Shown here piece by piece: positions 20,182 through 29,205 of a stretch of 39,812 bases of DNA (positions are counted from its first letter, which is position 1; the number at the start of each line of letters is the position of its first letter). The DNA is from a virus. The position numbers and the translations under genes are program-made. The notes beneath the pieces are model-generated. The model ran no database searches and was not told the DNA's origin. It saw only the letters and a program-made list of their open reading frames with translations. The stretch lies in the IMG/VR virus record IMGVR_UViG_3300043786_000796, positions 1-39,812 of that record; one strand, given 5' to 3'.

Positions 20182-21243
20182 ATGCCCGATGAAGTAATCG
20201 GCGCGGCGCCGTCTGCGCCGGCCAGCGAGCCCGTGTCAACTCCAGTCGCGGAAACGTCACCTCAGTCTGCAGAACCGTCAACTTCGGCGCCGTCTTCGAA
20301 AAGCGACAGGAAATACGACCCCTCGCCAGGTGCGTCCATCGATCGGGCCTTCGACAAGGTCTTCGAGGGCCTCGACGCCGACGAGAAGCCCGCCAGCGCG
20401 CGTCCACGCGACCATGCTGGGCGCTTCGCCCCGGCGGATCCGAACGCACAGGCGGCCACGCCTGACGGCAAGGAACAGCAGCCGGCGCAACCGGCGAGCA
20501 AACTGGCCGCGCCAGACCGCTTCTCACCAGACGCCAAAGCGGCCTGGGAGCAGGCACCCGAGCCCGTCAGGGCAGAGGTCAACCGCGCCATCACGGAATT
20601 GACCACCGGCATCGAGCGGTACCGGCAGGACTTCGAACCCTACCGAGCCCTCGACCAGCAGCTGAAGGCCAACGGGCAGAGTTTTCAGGAGGTGTTCAAC
20701 CACTACACCGGGATCGAGAACCTCCTGCAGGAAAACCCGGTCCAAGGCTTGGATCAGATCTGCCGCAACATGGGGATGTCGCTTGAGCAGGTCGCCAGGC
20801 ACGTCTTGGGACAGCCAGAGGATCAGCGCGCGGCGCAATCGAGCCGCGTCATTGCCTCCCTGCAGCAGGAACTGCAGCAGGTTAAGTCCCAGATAAACAG
20901 TTTTTCGCAAAACGCAGAGCAGCAAGCGATTGCCGCCTCGATGCGCGAAGTCGCCGAGTTCGCAAAAGCCAACCCTCGCATTGATGAACTCGCAACCGAC
21001 GTGAAATTCTTCCTCGAAACGGGAAGAGCAACCACCCTGGCGGATGCCTACCACATGGCCGAGCGGCTCAACCCCGCGCCGGCTCAGGCAGCACCCGTCC
21101 AGACCACGCCAGCGGCTCAGACCCGACCGGCACGGACAAGCATCTCAGGCGCTCCCGCATCGGGCTCAACCCCCGGCTCGCGCAAGCGCTCAGCCTCCAT
21201 CGATGACGCCCTCGACAGGGCGATGGACATCGCTGGCTACTAA
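20182..21243 (+). CDS. Capsid scaffolding protein
   Basis: 353 residues, immediately before the major capsid gene. Residues ~1-115 are Pro/Ala/Ser-rich and disordered, ~115-285 helical (QQLKANGQSFQEVFNHYTGI, IASLQQELQQVKSQINSF), and the end is a basic, helical tail (RKRSASIDDALDRAMDIAGY) of the type that docks on coat protein. The composition, size and position are those of internal scaffolds of tailed phages. AGAAGGA precedes ATG 20182, within a 20-base leader that is repeated before the gene at 22875. Confidence 0.85.
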   Translation: MPDEVIGAAPSAPASEPVSTPVAETSPQSAEPSTSAPSSKSDRKYDPSPGASIDRAFDKVFEGLDADEKPASARPRDHAGRFAPADPNAQAATPDGKEQQPAQPASKLAAPDRFSPDAKAAWEQAPEPVRAEVNRAITELTTGIERYRQDFEPYRALDQQLKANGQSFQEVFNHYTGIENLLQENPVQGLDQICRNMGMSLEQVARHVLGQPEDQRAAQSSRVIASLQQELQQVKSQINSFSQNAEQQAIAASMREVAEFAKANPRIDELATDVKFFLETGRATTLADAYHMAERLNPAPAQAAPVQTTPAAQTRPARTSISGAPASGSTPGSRKRSASIDDALDRAMDIAGY

Positions 21244-21272
21244 CAACCCGAGCCTTGTGAAAGGACACTCAC

Positions 21273-22289
21273 ATGCCTTCTTTGACCTCAGTCGAGAAGC
21301 TCACGGAAGTGTTTTCGCTGGCGCTGGAAGACCGTTCGGACGGCTACGCCGACCTCGTCTCCAACAGCAACGCACTTCTGGCCGTTATGAAGGGGATGGA
21401 TCAGTTCGAATCCTTCAGCGGCCCGACCATCCGCGAGCGCCTTCTCTACAATGAATCCGGTACCTACGTCCGCTATTCGGGCTACCAGTACCTCAACCCC
21501 TTGCCGGCGGAACTGTTCAACGACGCGGAGTACTACCCGCGTCTTGCAGCAGTTTCCATTGCCCTGTCTGGCGAAGAAATCCTTCGCAATTCGGGCAAGG
21601 CGCAGATCCGCGACGTGATGAAAGATCACATCAAGGCGGCCGAAGTCGAACTGGTCGACCGTTTCACGGAAGACCTGCACTCGGACGGCACTGCGGCCAA
21701 CCAGATCGGCGGTCTCCAGCTGGCGATCCCGACCACGGTCGGTGCCGGCACCTACGGCGGCATCGACCGCGGCGCCAACCCGATCTGGCGCACCGCATCC
21801 TACGATGCGAACTCCGCGTTTGCCGGCGTCACGCAGGTGAGTTCAGGCACGGTCAAGTCGATCCTCGACCAGATCGTGATTGCTCGCTCGCGCGGCAAGA
21901 AAGGCCCGAACCTGATCCTGATGTCTCAGGAACACTTCCTGGCCTACACGGCGGCAACCCAGGCCATCCAGCGCATCGTTGATGATGCTGGCGGCGTGGG
22001 CAAGCTGGGCTTCACGTCGCTGAAATACTACGGCGGCGCGGGGCGCTCGATCGACGTCGTCCTCGAGGGCGGCATCGGTTCGGCAATGCCGGCCAACACC
22101 ACCTACCTCATCGACACCTCGTCGCTGAAGTTCCGCTACCACGAAGACCGCAACTTCGCGCGCTTCGGCGGGAAGCAGATGCCAACCAACCAGGACGCCA
22201 TCGTTCAGCACGTTGGCTTCTTCGGAAACCTCACCATGAACAACCCGCTCCACATGGCGAAGTTGTTCGACTCCAACCCCGCTGCATAA
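21273..22289 (+). CDS. Major capsid protein
   Basis: 338 residues. The chain has the order expected of HK97-fold coat proteins of the BPP-1-like podovirus group: helical start (SVEKLTEVFSLALEDRSDGY), a segment with GPTIRERLLYNESGTYVRYS, RNSGKAQIRDVMKDHIKAAE with VDRFTEDLHSDGTA, then ILMSQEHFLAYTAATQAIQR and TTYLIDTSSLKFRYHEDRNF near the end. It follows the scaffold gene and precedes a decoration protein, the canonical order. GAAAGGA lies before ATG 21273. Confidence 0.9.
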   Translation: MPSLTSVEKLTEVFSLALEDRSDGYADLVSNSNALLAVMKGMDQFESFSGPTIRERLLYNESGTYVRYSGYQYLNPLPAELFNDAEYYPRLAAVSIALSGEEILRNSGKAQIRDVMKDHIKAAEVELVDRFTEDLHSDGTAANQIGGLQLAIPTTVGAGTYGGIDRGANPIWRTASYDANSAFAGVTQVSSGTVKSILDQIVIARSRGKKGPNLILMSQEHFLAYTAATQAIQRIVDDAGGVGKLGFTSLKYYGGAGRSIDVVLEGGIGSAMPANTTYLIDTSSLKFRYHEDRNFARFGGKQMPTNQDAIVQHVGFFGNLTMNNPLHMAKLFDSNPAA

Positions 22290-22302
22290 GGAGGGCTGAG
22301 CA

Positions 22303-22794
22303 ATGCCTTGGACCCCGAATAGCAACGACCTGATCGGTCAGCTGGTGGAGGAAACCTCTGCAACCCAGAAGCACGCTCTGGGTCAGAGGATGAACTTCAA
22401 AGACCCGAACTACGGCGCCGGCGAGTTCATCTATCTCAAGGGTGTCGCTTCAACGGCACTCGGCGATTGGGTGACCTACAACGCTGACGACTTTTCGACG
22501 GCGCTCCTGGCCGCGAACGCGATCGGTCCCGTGGCTGTTGCCATGGCGCCGGTCGTGGCCAACCAGTTTGGTTGGTACCAGATCTCCGGTAAGGCGGTCG
22601 GCAAGGCCCTGACAGGCTTTGTCGACAACGCCAACGTCTACGCGACGGCGACAGCCGGCTCCGTGGACGACGCCGTTGTTGCCGGCGACCGCGTCAAGAA
22701 TGCCAAGGGCGCGTCCGCAGTCGGCACGCCTTCGGCAGGCCTCGCCGAGTTCGAGATCGATCGTCCATTCATGGATGACGCCCTCGCCGCCTAA
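22303..22794 (+). CDS. Head decoration (cement) protein
   Basis: 163 residues directly after the capsid gene: NDLIGQLVEETSATQKHALG then GAGEFIYLKGVASTALGDWV, VAVAMAPVVANQFGWYQISG and AEFEIDRPFMDD. This is the usual small beta-rich cement-type protein that follows the coat gene in BPP-1-like phages, where the cement protein stabilises the capsid. Assignment from position, size and beta-type pattern. A strong terminator follows 18 bases after the stop. Confidence 0.8.
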   Translation: MPWTPNSNDLIGQLVEETSATQKHALGQRMNFKDPNYGAGEFIYLKGVASTALGDWVTYNADDFSTALLAANAIGPVAVAMAPVVANQFGWYQISGKAVGKALTGFVDNANVYATATAGSVDDAVVAGDRVKNAKGASAVGTPSAGLAEFEIDRPFMDDALAA

Positions 22795-22812
22795 CAGCCG
22801 CCAAGTGAACTC

Positions 22813-22840
22813 CCCGGGGGCGGCAACGCCCCCGGGTTTT
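22813..22840 (+). terminator. Rho-independent terminator after the capsid genes
   Basis: Ten-base perfect stem CCCGGGGGCG / CGCCCCCGGG with GCAA loop followed by TTTT. It would end or reduce transcription after the abundant capsid and decoration messages; the downstream tail genes then need read-through, which the NusG-like factor could supply. Confidence 0.88.
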
Positions 22841-22874
22841 CCCATCCGCACATCCCTCAGAAGGATCCCCTGCA

Positions 22875-23612
22875 ATGCCCGAAGCCAATTTCAACCACCT
22901 CCACGTCGAGTTCTTCATGGAAGCCGTCGAACTTCCAGCAGAGAGCGCCAAGGCAGGCCGCCCGATCTACAAGGACGAGGAGCGTGTCCGCATCCGCATT
23001 GCCGGCGACAAGTTCTCCGTGCTTGTGGCGCCCGCACACTCGGAAAGTTCGGTTCGCGACCCGCAGACCAATTACCGGCTGACCTACGCCCAGCTGCACA
23101 GCGGCCCGTATGAGGCATTCCGCAAGGGCGTCGAGTTCCGCGGCTCCGGTACGCCGCTTTCGGAACTGCCGTTCCTCACGGAATCGCAGCGCAAGGAATT
23201 GCGCGCCCTCAACATTCACACCGCCGAGGCTCTCGCATCCCTCGACGGCCAGATGCTTTCCCGCACCGGCATGTTCGGCCGCCAGATGAAGACCCAGGCC
23301 GAGCAGTACCTCGACAAGGCGTCGAAGGTTGCCGGCGTCACCCAGTTGGCCGCTGAGAACGCAGATCTCAAGGCTCGCATCGAACGCATGGAGGCCATGA
23401 TGATCGCGCCAGGCGCCACCCCGGCGCCGGCCGAGAAGGATCCGGTCATCAACGCGACGTCGCCCTTCGCTGACTGGGATGGCGAATCCATCCGCACCTG
23501 GCTGAAGGAAAACCGTGGCCCGACGCCCGGGCCGAACACCAGCCTCGCCAAACTGATCAAGATCGCGGACGACCACAACGCCGCGCTCAAAGCTGAGAGG
23601 GAAGCTGCCTGA
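22875..23612 (+). CDS. Head-to-tail region structural protein, unknown (245 aa)
   Basis: 245 residues. The middle GTPLSELPFLTESQRKELRA then LNIHTAEALASLDGQMLSRT recurs in podovirus genomes between capsid and adaptor genes and looks like a helix-hairpin-helix-type segment. A coiled-coil stretch follows (LAAENADLKARIERMEAM). Function unknown; place suggests virion or head completion. Preceded by the same 20-base leader as the scaffold gene, with AGAAGGAT nine bases from the ATG. Confidence 0.72.
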   Translation: MPEANFNHLHVEFFMEAVELPAESAKAGRPIYKDEERVRIRIAGDKFSVLVAPAHSESSVRDPQTNYRLTYAQLHSGPYEAFRKGVEFRGSGTPLSELPFLTESQRKELRALNIHTAEALASLDGQMLSRTGMFGRQMKTQAEQYLDKASKVAGVTQLAAENADLKARIERMEAMMIAPGATPAPAEKDPVINATSPFADWDGESIRTWLKENRGPTPGPNTSLAKLIKIADDHNAALKAEREAA

Positions 23613-24298
23613 TGACTGTCCTGTCGGTTGCCCAAGAAGTCGCGCGCAAGGTCGGGGTCGAAATCCCGACTTCCGTCGTCGGCTCGACCGACAGGACGCT
23701 CATCGAACTCCTGGGCATCATGTCAGACGCCGCGGAGATGATTGCCAACGGCCACGAATGGCAGAAGCTGAAGGCCATTGCCACGATCACGGGCGACGGC
23801 ATTGTCGACAATCACGCCCTGCCTGACGATTTCGAGGGCATGACGCTCGACGCGGAGATCTGGTCGTCTGCCACGGTCGGGCCGCTCACCAAGATCGAGA
23901 ACGAAAACGAGTGGCTTGAGCAGATCGTGCAGGGCACGACCAATGCCGTCAATTCGTGGATCATCTACAACGACCGCATCTGGTTCCGGCCGGCGCTCGG
24001 CAACGGCACCACGGCGAAATACTTCTACCTGTCCAATTACCTGTGGTCAGCCAGCGGCACGCCTGCGGCGTCGATCGCCAACAACACCGACACCTTCCGC
24101 CTGGACGAGAAGCTGCTGCGATTGGCCACCATCTGGATGTGGAAGGCCTCGAAGGGCCAGGCCTACGGCGAACAACAGGCAGACTACGAGCAGCGACTGG
24201 CGCGCAAGGTGAAGCGCGACGGAGGCGCCAAGATCCTGCGCATTGGTAGTGCCCGCCTGCCGTCTGGCGTCACGCTCGCCTACCCGAGGAACATCTGA
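23612..24298 (+). CDS. Head-tail adaptor protein
   Basis: 228 residues: MTVLSVAQEVARKVGVEIPT, DRTLIELLGIMSDAAEMIAN, GHEWQKLKAIATI, ALPDDFEGMT and YNDRIWFRPALGN. This helical N-terminus plus DW/EWQ..LP-D-F pattern is shared by podovirus adaptors that dock under the portal (P22 gp4 / T7 gp11-type role). Start shares the A of the previous TGA (TGATG), and the stop is joined to the nozzle gene in the same way. Confidence 0.78.
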   Translation: MTVLSVAQEVARKVGVEIPTSVVGSTDRTLIELLGIMSDAAEMIANGHEWQKLKAIATITGDGIVDNHALPDDFEGMTLDAEIWSSATVGPLTKIENENEWLEQIVQGTTNAVNSWIIYNDRIWFRPALGNGTTAKYFYLSNYLWSASGTPAASIANNTDTFRLDEKLLRLATIWMWKASKGQAYGEQQADYEQRLARKVKRDGGAKILRIGSARLPSGVTLAYPRNI

Positions 24299-25914
24299 TG
24301 GCTCGCCGCCTCCCTGGCGCCCGCAAGCCCCTGGCTCCGCAGGCGAGGGCGCAGACGAGTTCCAAGACCTTTCCGGCGCCTACCGGCGGCTGGTGGACAT
24401 CGAAGCCGCTTGTCCAAGACGGCCCAGCCACGGCGCGCATCCTCGACAACTGGTTCCCGACCCGGGAAGGCATCCGCTGCCGCGGCGGTTCCATACTGCA
24501 CGCCACGGTCCACGCCACGAACCCCGTGGTCGAGATGTGGACTTACGAAGGCGCAACGCAGAGGCTGTTCGCTTCGACGGCGGGCGCCATCTTCGATGTG
24601 ACCACCCCGGCGGATCCGACAGTCATCCCGGCATCTGCCGTCAGCGGCCAGACCTCTGGCTATTATTCCACCCAGATGTTCTCGACGGTTGGCGGGATCT
24701 TCCAGTACGTCGTCAACGGCACCGACCTGGCGCAACTCTTCAATGGCGCGACCTGGACGCAGATCACGGGCGTCTCCACGCCGGCCATCACGGGCGTCGT
24801 GACGTCGCAGCTGCAGTCGGTCTGGGCTCACGCCAATCGCCTGTGGTTCGCCGAGAAGGGAACGATGCGCGCCTGGTACCTGCCGGTCGACAGCGTCGGC
24901 GGCGCCGCGGTGGGCTTCAATCTGTCGGGCGTCTTCCGCAAGGGCGGGACGCTCCTGTTCGGCACGACGTGGTCGCTCGATTCCGGTGACGGCCTGGACG
25001 ACAAGTGCGTGTTCGTCTCGACGCGCGGCGAGGCTGTCATTTACGCCGGGACGGATCCATCCTCGGCGTCGACGTGGGCGATCGAGGGCGTTTATGACCT
25101 GGCCGGCGACCCGCTCGGCAAGAACAGCTTCTTCCACATCGGTGGCGAGCCTTACTTCCTCACATCGCGCGGCATCGTGCCGATAACGGAAGCGATCCGC
25201 CGCGACGTCTCGCAGCTGCAGCTGGGCGCCCTCACGGTGCCAATCTCGGACGAGTGGATCCGCCAGGGCGAGGAGCGCTCCGCGAGCCCGTGGCCGTGTT
25301 TCGTCTGGCCGTGGGCGCAGATGCTGGTGGTCGGCCTGCCGGTGGTCGACCCGAACGACGACGCCTATTGCTACGTGTCAAACACCGAGACGCGGGCCTG
25401 GTGCAGGTTCGTGGGCTTGGATGTGAATGCGGGCGCGGCTTACAGCTATTTCGGCTATTTCGGCACCTCGGCCGGCAAGATTTACCAGATGGACGTCGGC
25501 GGCAAGGACGACACGCTGCCCTACACATGCGCCGTGGCGCTGCACTTCGATCACCTCGAATTGCCCAATTTCGAGAAGACCGTCCACCAAGCGCGGGCGC
25601 TCTTCAGGACCGGCAACACTCTAATTCCGAAACTGTCGGCGTCGATCAATTACGCAATCCAACTGCCTGCCGCTCCCTCGTCGCCTCCAGAGTTCTCGGC
25701 TGGCGACGTGTGGGACAGCGCGATCTGGGACACGTCCGTCTGGGATGCCGGCCTGCTGACGACCAACACCGCAACGACCCGCTGGCAATCGATCGGCAAG
25801 ACCGGGTACGCGCACGCGATCCAGCTGCAGATCACCTGGGGCACGGTTTCCGAGCCGAACACCGAACTGCTCTCGATCGACGTCAACTACGAGCCGGGAG
25901 CGATGGTGGTTTGA
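24298..25914 (+). CDS. Tail nozzle / hub protein (P22 gp10-like beta-propeller type)
   Basis: 538 residues, beta-rich throughout with repeated W/Y-G-type blades: VVEMWTYEGATQRLFASTAG, YYSTQMFSTVGGIFQYVVNG, VWAHANRLWFAEKGTMRAWY, GLDDKCVFVSTRGEAVIYAG, NSFFHIGGEPYFLTSRGIVP, and a beta C-terminus. N-terminal APTGGWWTSKPL and DNWFPTREGIRCRGG are typical of these proteins. Directly after the adaptor, this is the podovirus tail nozzle or hub position, which closes the tail after packaging. Confidence 0.82.
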   Translation: MARRLPGARKPLAPQARAQTSSKTFPAPTGGWWTSKPLVQDGPATARILDNWFPTREGIRCRGGSILHATVHATNPVVEMWTYEGATQRLFASTAGAIFDVTTPADPTVIPASAVSGQTSGYYSTQMFSTVGGIFQYVVNGTDLAQLFNGATWTQITGVSTPAITGVVTSQLQSVWAHANRLWFAEKGTMRAWYLPVDSVGGAAVGFNLSGVFRKGGTLLFGTTWSLDSGDGLDDKCVFVSTRGEAVIYAGTDPSSASTWAIEGVYDLAGDPLGKNSFFHIGGEPYFLTSRGIVPITEAIRRDVSQLQLGALTVPISDEWIRQGEERSASPWPCFVWPWAQMLVVGLPVVDPNDDAYCYVSNTETRAWCRFVGLDVNAGAAYSYFGYFGTSAGKIYQMDVGGKDDTLPYTCAVALHFDHLELPNFEKTVHQARALFRTGNTLIPKLSASINYAIQLPAAPSSPPEFSAGDVWDSAIWDTSVWDAGLLTTNTATTRWQSIGKTGYAHAIQLQITWGTVSEPNTELLSIDVNYEPGAMVV

Positions 25915-26399
25915 TCCGAGCGAATTTCTTCGATGACGAGCAGATCGAGACGCATCTGGCGCTCTGGGCGGCTCGACGGATCTGGCCCGATCGCGACGAT
26001 GTATGGCGCGACCTGGCAATGAAGGCCCGCGTCATGGCCGTCTATGACGACAGCCACCTTCTGGCGGTGATGGTCTACCACAATTGGGATCCCAAGGCGG
26101 GCGTCATCGAGATCTCGGGCGCGGCCGAGAGCCCGAGGTGGCTGACGCGGCAGACACTGCACAGCCTCTACGCCTACCCGTTCGACATGCTGGGGTGCCA
26201 GGTTGTGGTGCAGCGCAACGCCGCCAGTAACAAGCGGGTGAACCGCATTCTAAAAAAACTTGGGTTTCACCCCGTGACAGTTCCCCGCCTTCGCGGGCGA
26301 TTCGAAGACGAAATTATCTGGACCCTGACGGTCGAAGATTGGAGGGCAAGCGCCCATGTCAAACCTGTTCGGAAAGAACTCGGCACCGAAGCCGCCTAG
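25911..26399 (+). CDS. GNAT-fold acetyltransferase-like protein
   Basis: 162 residues from TTG 25911, overlapping the nozzle stop as TTGA. The GNAT pattern can be followed: LLAVMVYHNWDPKAGVIEIS (beta strands 2-4), ESPRWLTRQTLHSLYAYPFD (helix), CQVVVQRNAASNKRVNRILK and KLGFHPV (motif B), typical of GNAT enzymes with the N-x-x-S-N-x-R end. GNAT-like genes recur in tail-ejection gene clusters of podoviruses; substrate unknown. It overlaps the next gene by 44 bases. Confidence 0.8.
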   Translation: MIRANFFDDEQIETHLALWAARRIWPDRDDVWRDLAMKARVMAVYDDSHLLAVMVYHNWDPKAGVIEISGAAESPRWLTRQTLHSLYAYPFDMLGCQVVVQRNAASNKRVNRILKKLGFHPVTVPRLRGRFEDEIIWTLTVEDWRASAHVKPVRKELGTEAA

Positions 26400-27390
26400 T
26401 GCCTCGTCGCTGGCTTCCGCGCAAACCGGCTCCAATGTTGGCACCGCGATTGCGAACGCGAACCTGGGCTATGTCAACCAGGTCACGCCAGACGGCAACC
26501 TGACCTACAGTCAGTCGGGAACCTACAATTACGCGGACCCGTCCACCGGCCAGAACTACGCGATCCCGCGTTTCACTGCGACCCAGACGCTGTCGCCGGC
26601 AAGCCAGAACATCTACAATCTCGGGAAGCAGACGGAGACGAACCTCGCCGACATCGGCGCGCAGCAATCTGGCGCGATCAAGTCGCACCTCTCGCAGCCG
26701 TTCAGCTTCGCACAGTCCCAGATCCAGATGCCAAACCTGCAGGATGGCGTTGCCGGTGCCGGCGACGTTCGCCGCACCTATGGCACGGATTTCAGCGCCG
26801 ATCGGCAAAGGGTCGAGGACGCGCTCATGGCGCGCATGAACCCGCAGCTGGACCGCGACCGCGAGGCGCTCCGCACGCAGATGGTCAACCAAGGCCTCAA
26901 CATCGGCACCGAGGCCTATTCGCGCGGCATGGAGGACTTCGGCCGCAACGTGAACGACGCCCGGTTCGGCGCCATCCTGTCTGCAGGCCAGGAGCAGTCC
27001 CGTCTGGCTGACCTCGAGGCGAGCCGCGCAGGCTTCGAAAACGCCGCACAGGCCCAGCAGTTCGGCCAGAACACCTCTCAGGCCCAGTTCGGCAACCAGG
27101 CGAGGCAGCAGGGATTTGCCAACCAGGTGGCCATGCAGGGCCAGCAGGATCAGCGGGCGCTCACGCAGCGCAACCAGCCGCTCAACGAGATCGCGGCGCT
27201 GCTTTCCGGCTCTCAAGTGTCGCAGCCGAACTTCGCGTCCGTCCCGACGCAGCAGATGCCCAATACGGATGTCGCCGGCATAATGAACTCCGCCTATGCC
27301 AACCAGTACGGCGCCTGGAACAACCGCCAGCAGCAGGGGCAGCAGTTTATGGGCGGCATCCTGGGCCTCGGCGCGAACCTTCTGCTCTAA
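26356..27390 (+). CDS. DNA ejection / internal virion protein 1
   Basis: 344 residues: MSNLFGKNSAPKPPSASSLA, a Gly/Asn/Gln/Tyr-rich N-terminus (NLTYSQSGTYNYADP), then helical Gln/Ala-rich repeats (FENAAQAQQFGQNTSQAQFG, NQARQQGFANQVAMQGQQDQ) and an end with GQQFMGGILGLGANLLL. The small, Gln-rich helical protein after the nozzle gene is characteristic of podovirus ejection proteins, which leave the capsid ahead of the DNA. Function by context and composition. Confidence 0.75.
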   Translation: MSNLFGKNSAPKPPSASSLASAQTGSNVGTAIANANLGYVNQVTPDGNLTYSQSGTYNYADPSTGQNYAIPRFTATQTLSPASQNIYNLGKQTETNLADIGAQQSGAIKSHLSQPFSFAQSQIQMPNLQDGVAGAGDVRRTYGTDFSADRQRVEDALMARMNPQLDRDREALRTQMVNQGLNIGTEAYSRGMEDFGRNVNDARFGAILSAGQEQSRLADLEASRAGFENAAQAQQFGQNTSQAQFGNQARQQGFANQVAMQGQQDQRALTQRNQPLNEIAALLSGSQVSQPNFASVPTQQMPNTDVAGIMNSAYANQYGAWNNRQQQGQQFMGGILGLGANLLL

Positions 27391-27399
27391 GAGGTTGGA

Positions 27400-29205
27400 A
27401 TGGACACCCAAAGGGAAATCGCCAAGATCCTCTCCAAGCGCCAGAGCGCACTTCCGCCGCTCGGCACGAAGGAATACAGCAGCGCCCTGCGCGACATCGC
27501 CATTGCCATAAACGCAAAAGACAAGCGCAAGGCGGTCGATCACGCGATCTATCGCCCGGGCGACTATCCCCCTGGTGCATTCGAGATGCAGCGCATGCCC
27601 TACGAGATGGGGAGCGTCGACCCAGAGGATGCTTACACGCCGGTTTCCGGCGAGGCCGAGATGCGCTCCTACACCCCGTCGCTGCGCGAGCGGGTCGGCA
27701 ACTTCTTCTATGACAACAAGATCGGCATGGATCCCGCGCACACCAGGCGCGTCGTTCAGGGCGCCGCGGACTTCGTCCCGGGCGTCGGCGATGCAATTGG
27801 CGTCGATGAGGCAGTCGGCGATTATCAGCTGGGCAATTACGGCAGGGCTGCAGCCGGCGGCGCTTTGGCTGCGGCGGGCATGATCCCAATGGCGGGAGAC
27901 CTGGCTCAGTTCGCTGGCCGCAAACTGATGCGTCAGGGCGGCGAGGCCGTTGGCGGTGCTGCGGCGCGCCTCGGGCATAACGGAGGCCCGTCTCTCGATG
28001 ACCCGCTGGAGATGTACGGCGCACAGCCGGGATCAGACCCGCGCTACCTCGGCAAGGCGCCAGACCGCTCGGGCAAGACATATCTGCGCTACGCGCCGAA
28101 GAAGGGCGTCAGCCCCCGCATTACGGCCTCGCTCGAAAAGCTGCGCGACCCGGCCAACCCGGTGCGGCAGTCCATGATCAACGACATCCGTGCCGGCGAG
28201 AAGTTGGGCGGCAACGAGTGGTACAACACCGAGGAACTGCGCGACTGGTTCGTCAAGGAACACGGCGACGACGAAGGCCAGCGCCAGTGGGCCGAGTTCA
28301 TGGATCTGATGGGCACCACGTCGCCTGGGTCGAACGTCGACGTCAACCTTGGCAACGCGTCAGCCGTCAGGCAGCGCATGTATCAAGACCCCGACTATGT
28401 CGAGGGGGTCAAAGGCGTCGAGACGCTCGATGACGCCAAGGCATTCGCCAAAACCCGCCAGAAGGGCTACGGCCACAAGACGCAGAACCTGCAGGAACTC
28501 GGCACCGCCCGCTACATGCGCGGCGAGTGGGACGGCGCGCCGGAACCTGGCGTGTCTCCCGGCAAGGGCAACTGGCTCGACCAGCCCAAGCCGAAGGGCT
28601 TCTCCAACAGCCTGAAGGGCAACGAGCGCAACATCGCCGCGGATCTGCACTTCACCCGCTACATGGCGATGGCGTCCCAGCACCCCGACTGGCTCAACAC
28701 CACGACCGACGTATCGGCCGACTTCCGCGATCGAGTGCTGAAGGACTACCCAGGCGCGAAAAGTTTCTTCAGCACCAAGATGGTCAACGGCAAGGAGGTT
28801 CCGACCTTCAACCCGTCGCAGGCCGTCAAGGCCGGCACCGTCCCGCTTGAGGCCATCGCTGAATACCCGTCGATCTGGGCTGCGAAGCCAAACGACAACG
28901 AGTATGGCGCCTTCGAGGAATACATTGCCGAAATCGGTAACGAACTGGGCATGACGCCCGCACAGGTTCAGGCGAACCTCTGGATGGGCGCCGCGAAGCG
29001 CACGGGCGTCGATGACGCCTCCCAGGGCACCTTCATGGAACTGCTGCGCAAGCGCGCCGACAAGCGAGCCGCGAAAGACGGCATGTCGCGCGAACAGGTT
29101 CTGCGCAGGTTCGTGCGTGAGAAGGGGCTTCTCGCAATCCCCGGCGCAGTTGCAGCCGGCATCCTGACCCAGGAAGAAGCCGACCAGATCTCAGGAGAGT
29201 ATTGA
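27400..29205 (+). CDS. DNA ejection / internal virion protein 2
   Basis: 601 residues. Residues ~120-170 are hydrophobic and Gly/Ala-rich (DFVPGVGDAIGVDEAVGDYQ, RAAAGGALAAAGMIPMAGDL), like membrane-active segments of ejection proteins and also like the linker of some secreted toxins. The C-terminal ~370 residues look like one folded domain (NEWYNTEELRDWFVKEHGDD, WAEFMDLMGTTSPGSNVDVN, LWMGAAKRTGVDDASQGTFM) that recurs in podovirus internal virion proteins and whose activity is not known. It overlaps the next gene as ATGA. Confidence 0.75.
   Translation: MDTQREIAKILSKRQSALPPLGTKEYSSALRDIAIAINAKDKRKAVDHAIYRPGDYPPGAFEMQRMPYEMGSVDPEDAYTPVSGEAEMRSYTPSLRERVGNFFYDNKIGMDPAHTRRVVQGAADFVPGVGDAIGVDEAVGDYQLGNYGRAAAGGALAAAGMIPMAGDLAQFAGRKLMRQGGEAVGGAAARLGHNGGPSLDDPLEMYGAQPGSDPRYLGKAPDRSGKTYLRYAPKKGVSPRITASLEKLRDPANPVRQSMINDIRAGEKLGGNEWYNTEELRDWFVKEHGDDEGQRQWAEFMDLMGTTSPGSNVDVNLGNASAVRQRMYQDPDYVEGVKGVETLDDAKAFAKTRQKGYGHKTQNLQELGTARYMRGEWDGAPEPGVSPGKGNWLDQPKPKGFSNSLKGNERNIAADLHFTRYMAMASQHPDWLNTTTDVSADFRDRVLKDYPGAKSFFSTKMVNGKEVPTFNPSQAVKAGTVPLEAIAEYPSIWAAKPNDNEYGAFEEYIAEIGNELGMTPAQVQANLWMGAAKRTGVDDASQGTFMELLRKRADKRAAKDGMSREQVLRRFVREKGLLAIPGAVAAGILTQEEADQISGEY

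Noticed and set aside
26359-27978. A 539-codon minus-strand frame opposite the ejection genes
   Set aside because: Arg/Leu/Ala-rich antisense shadow of well-supported plus-strand genes; no family pattern and no start signal.
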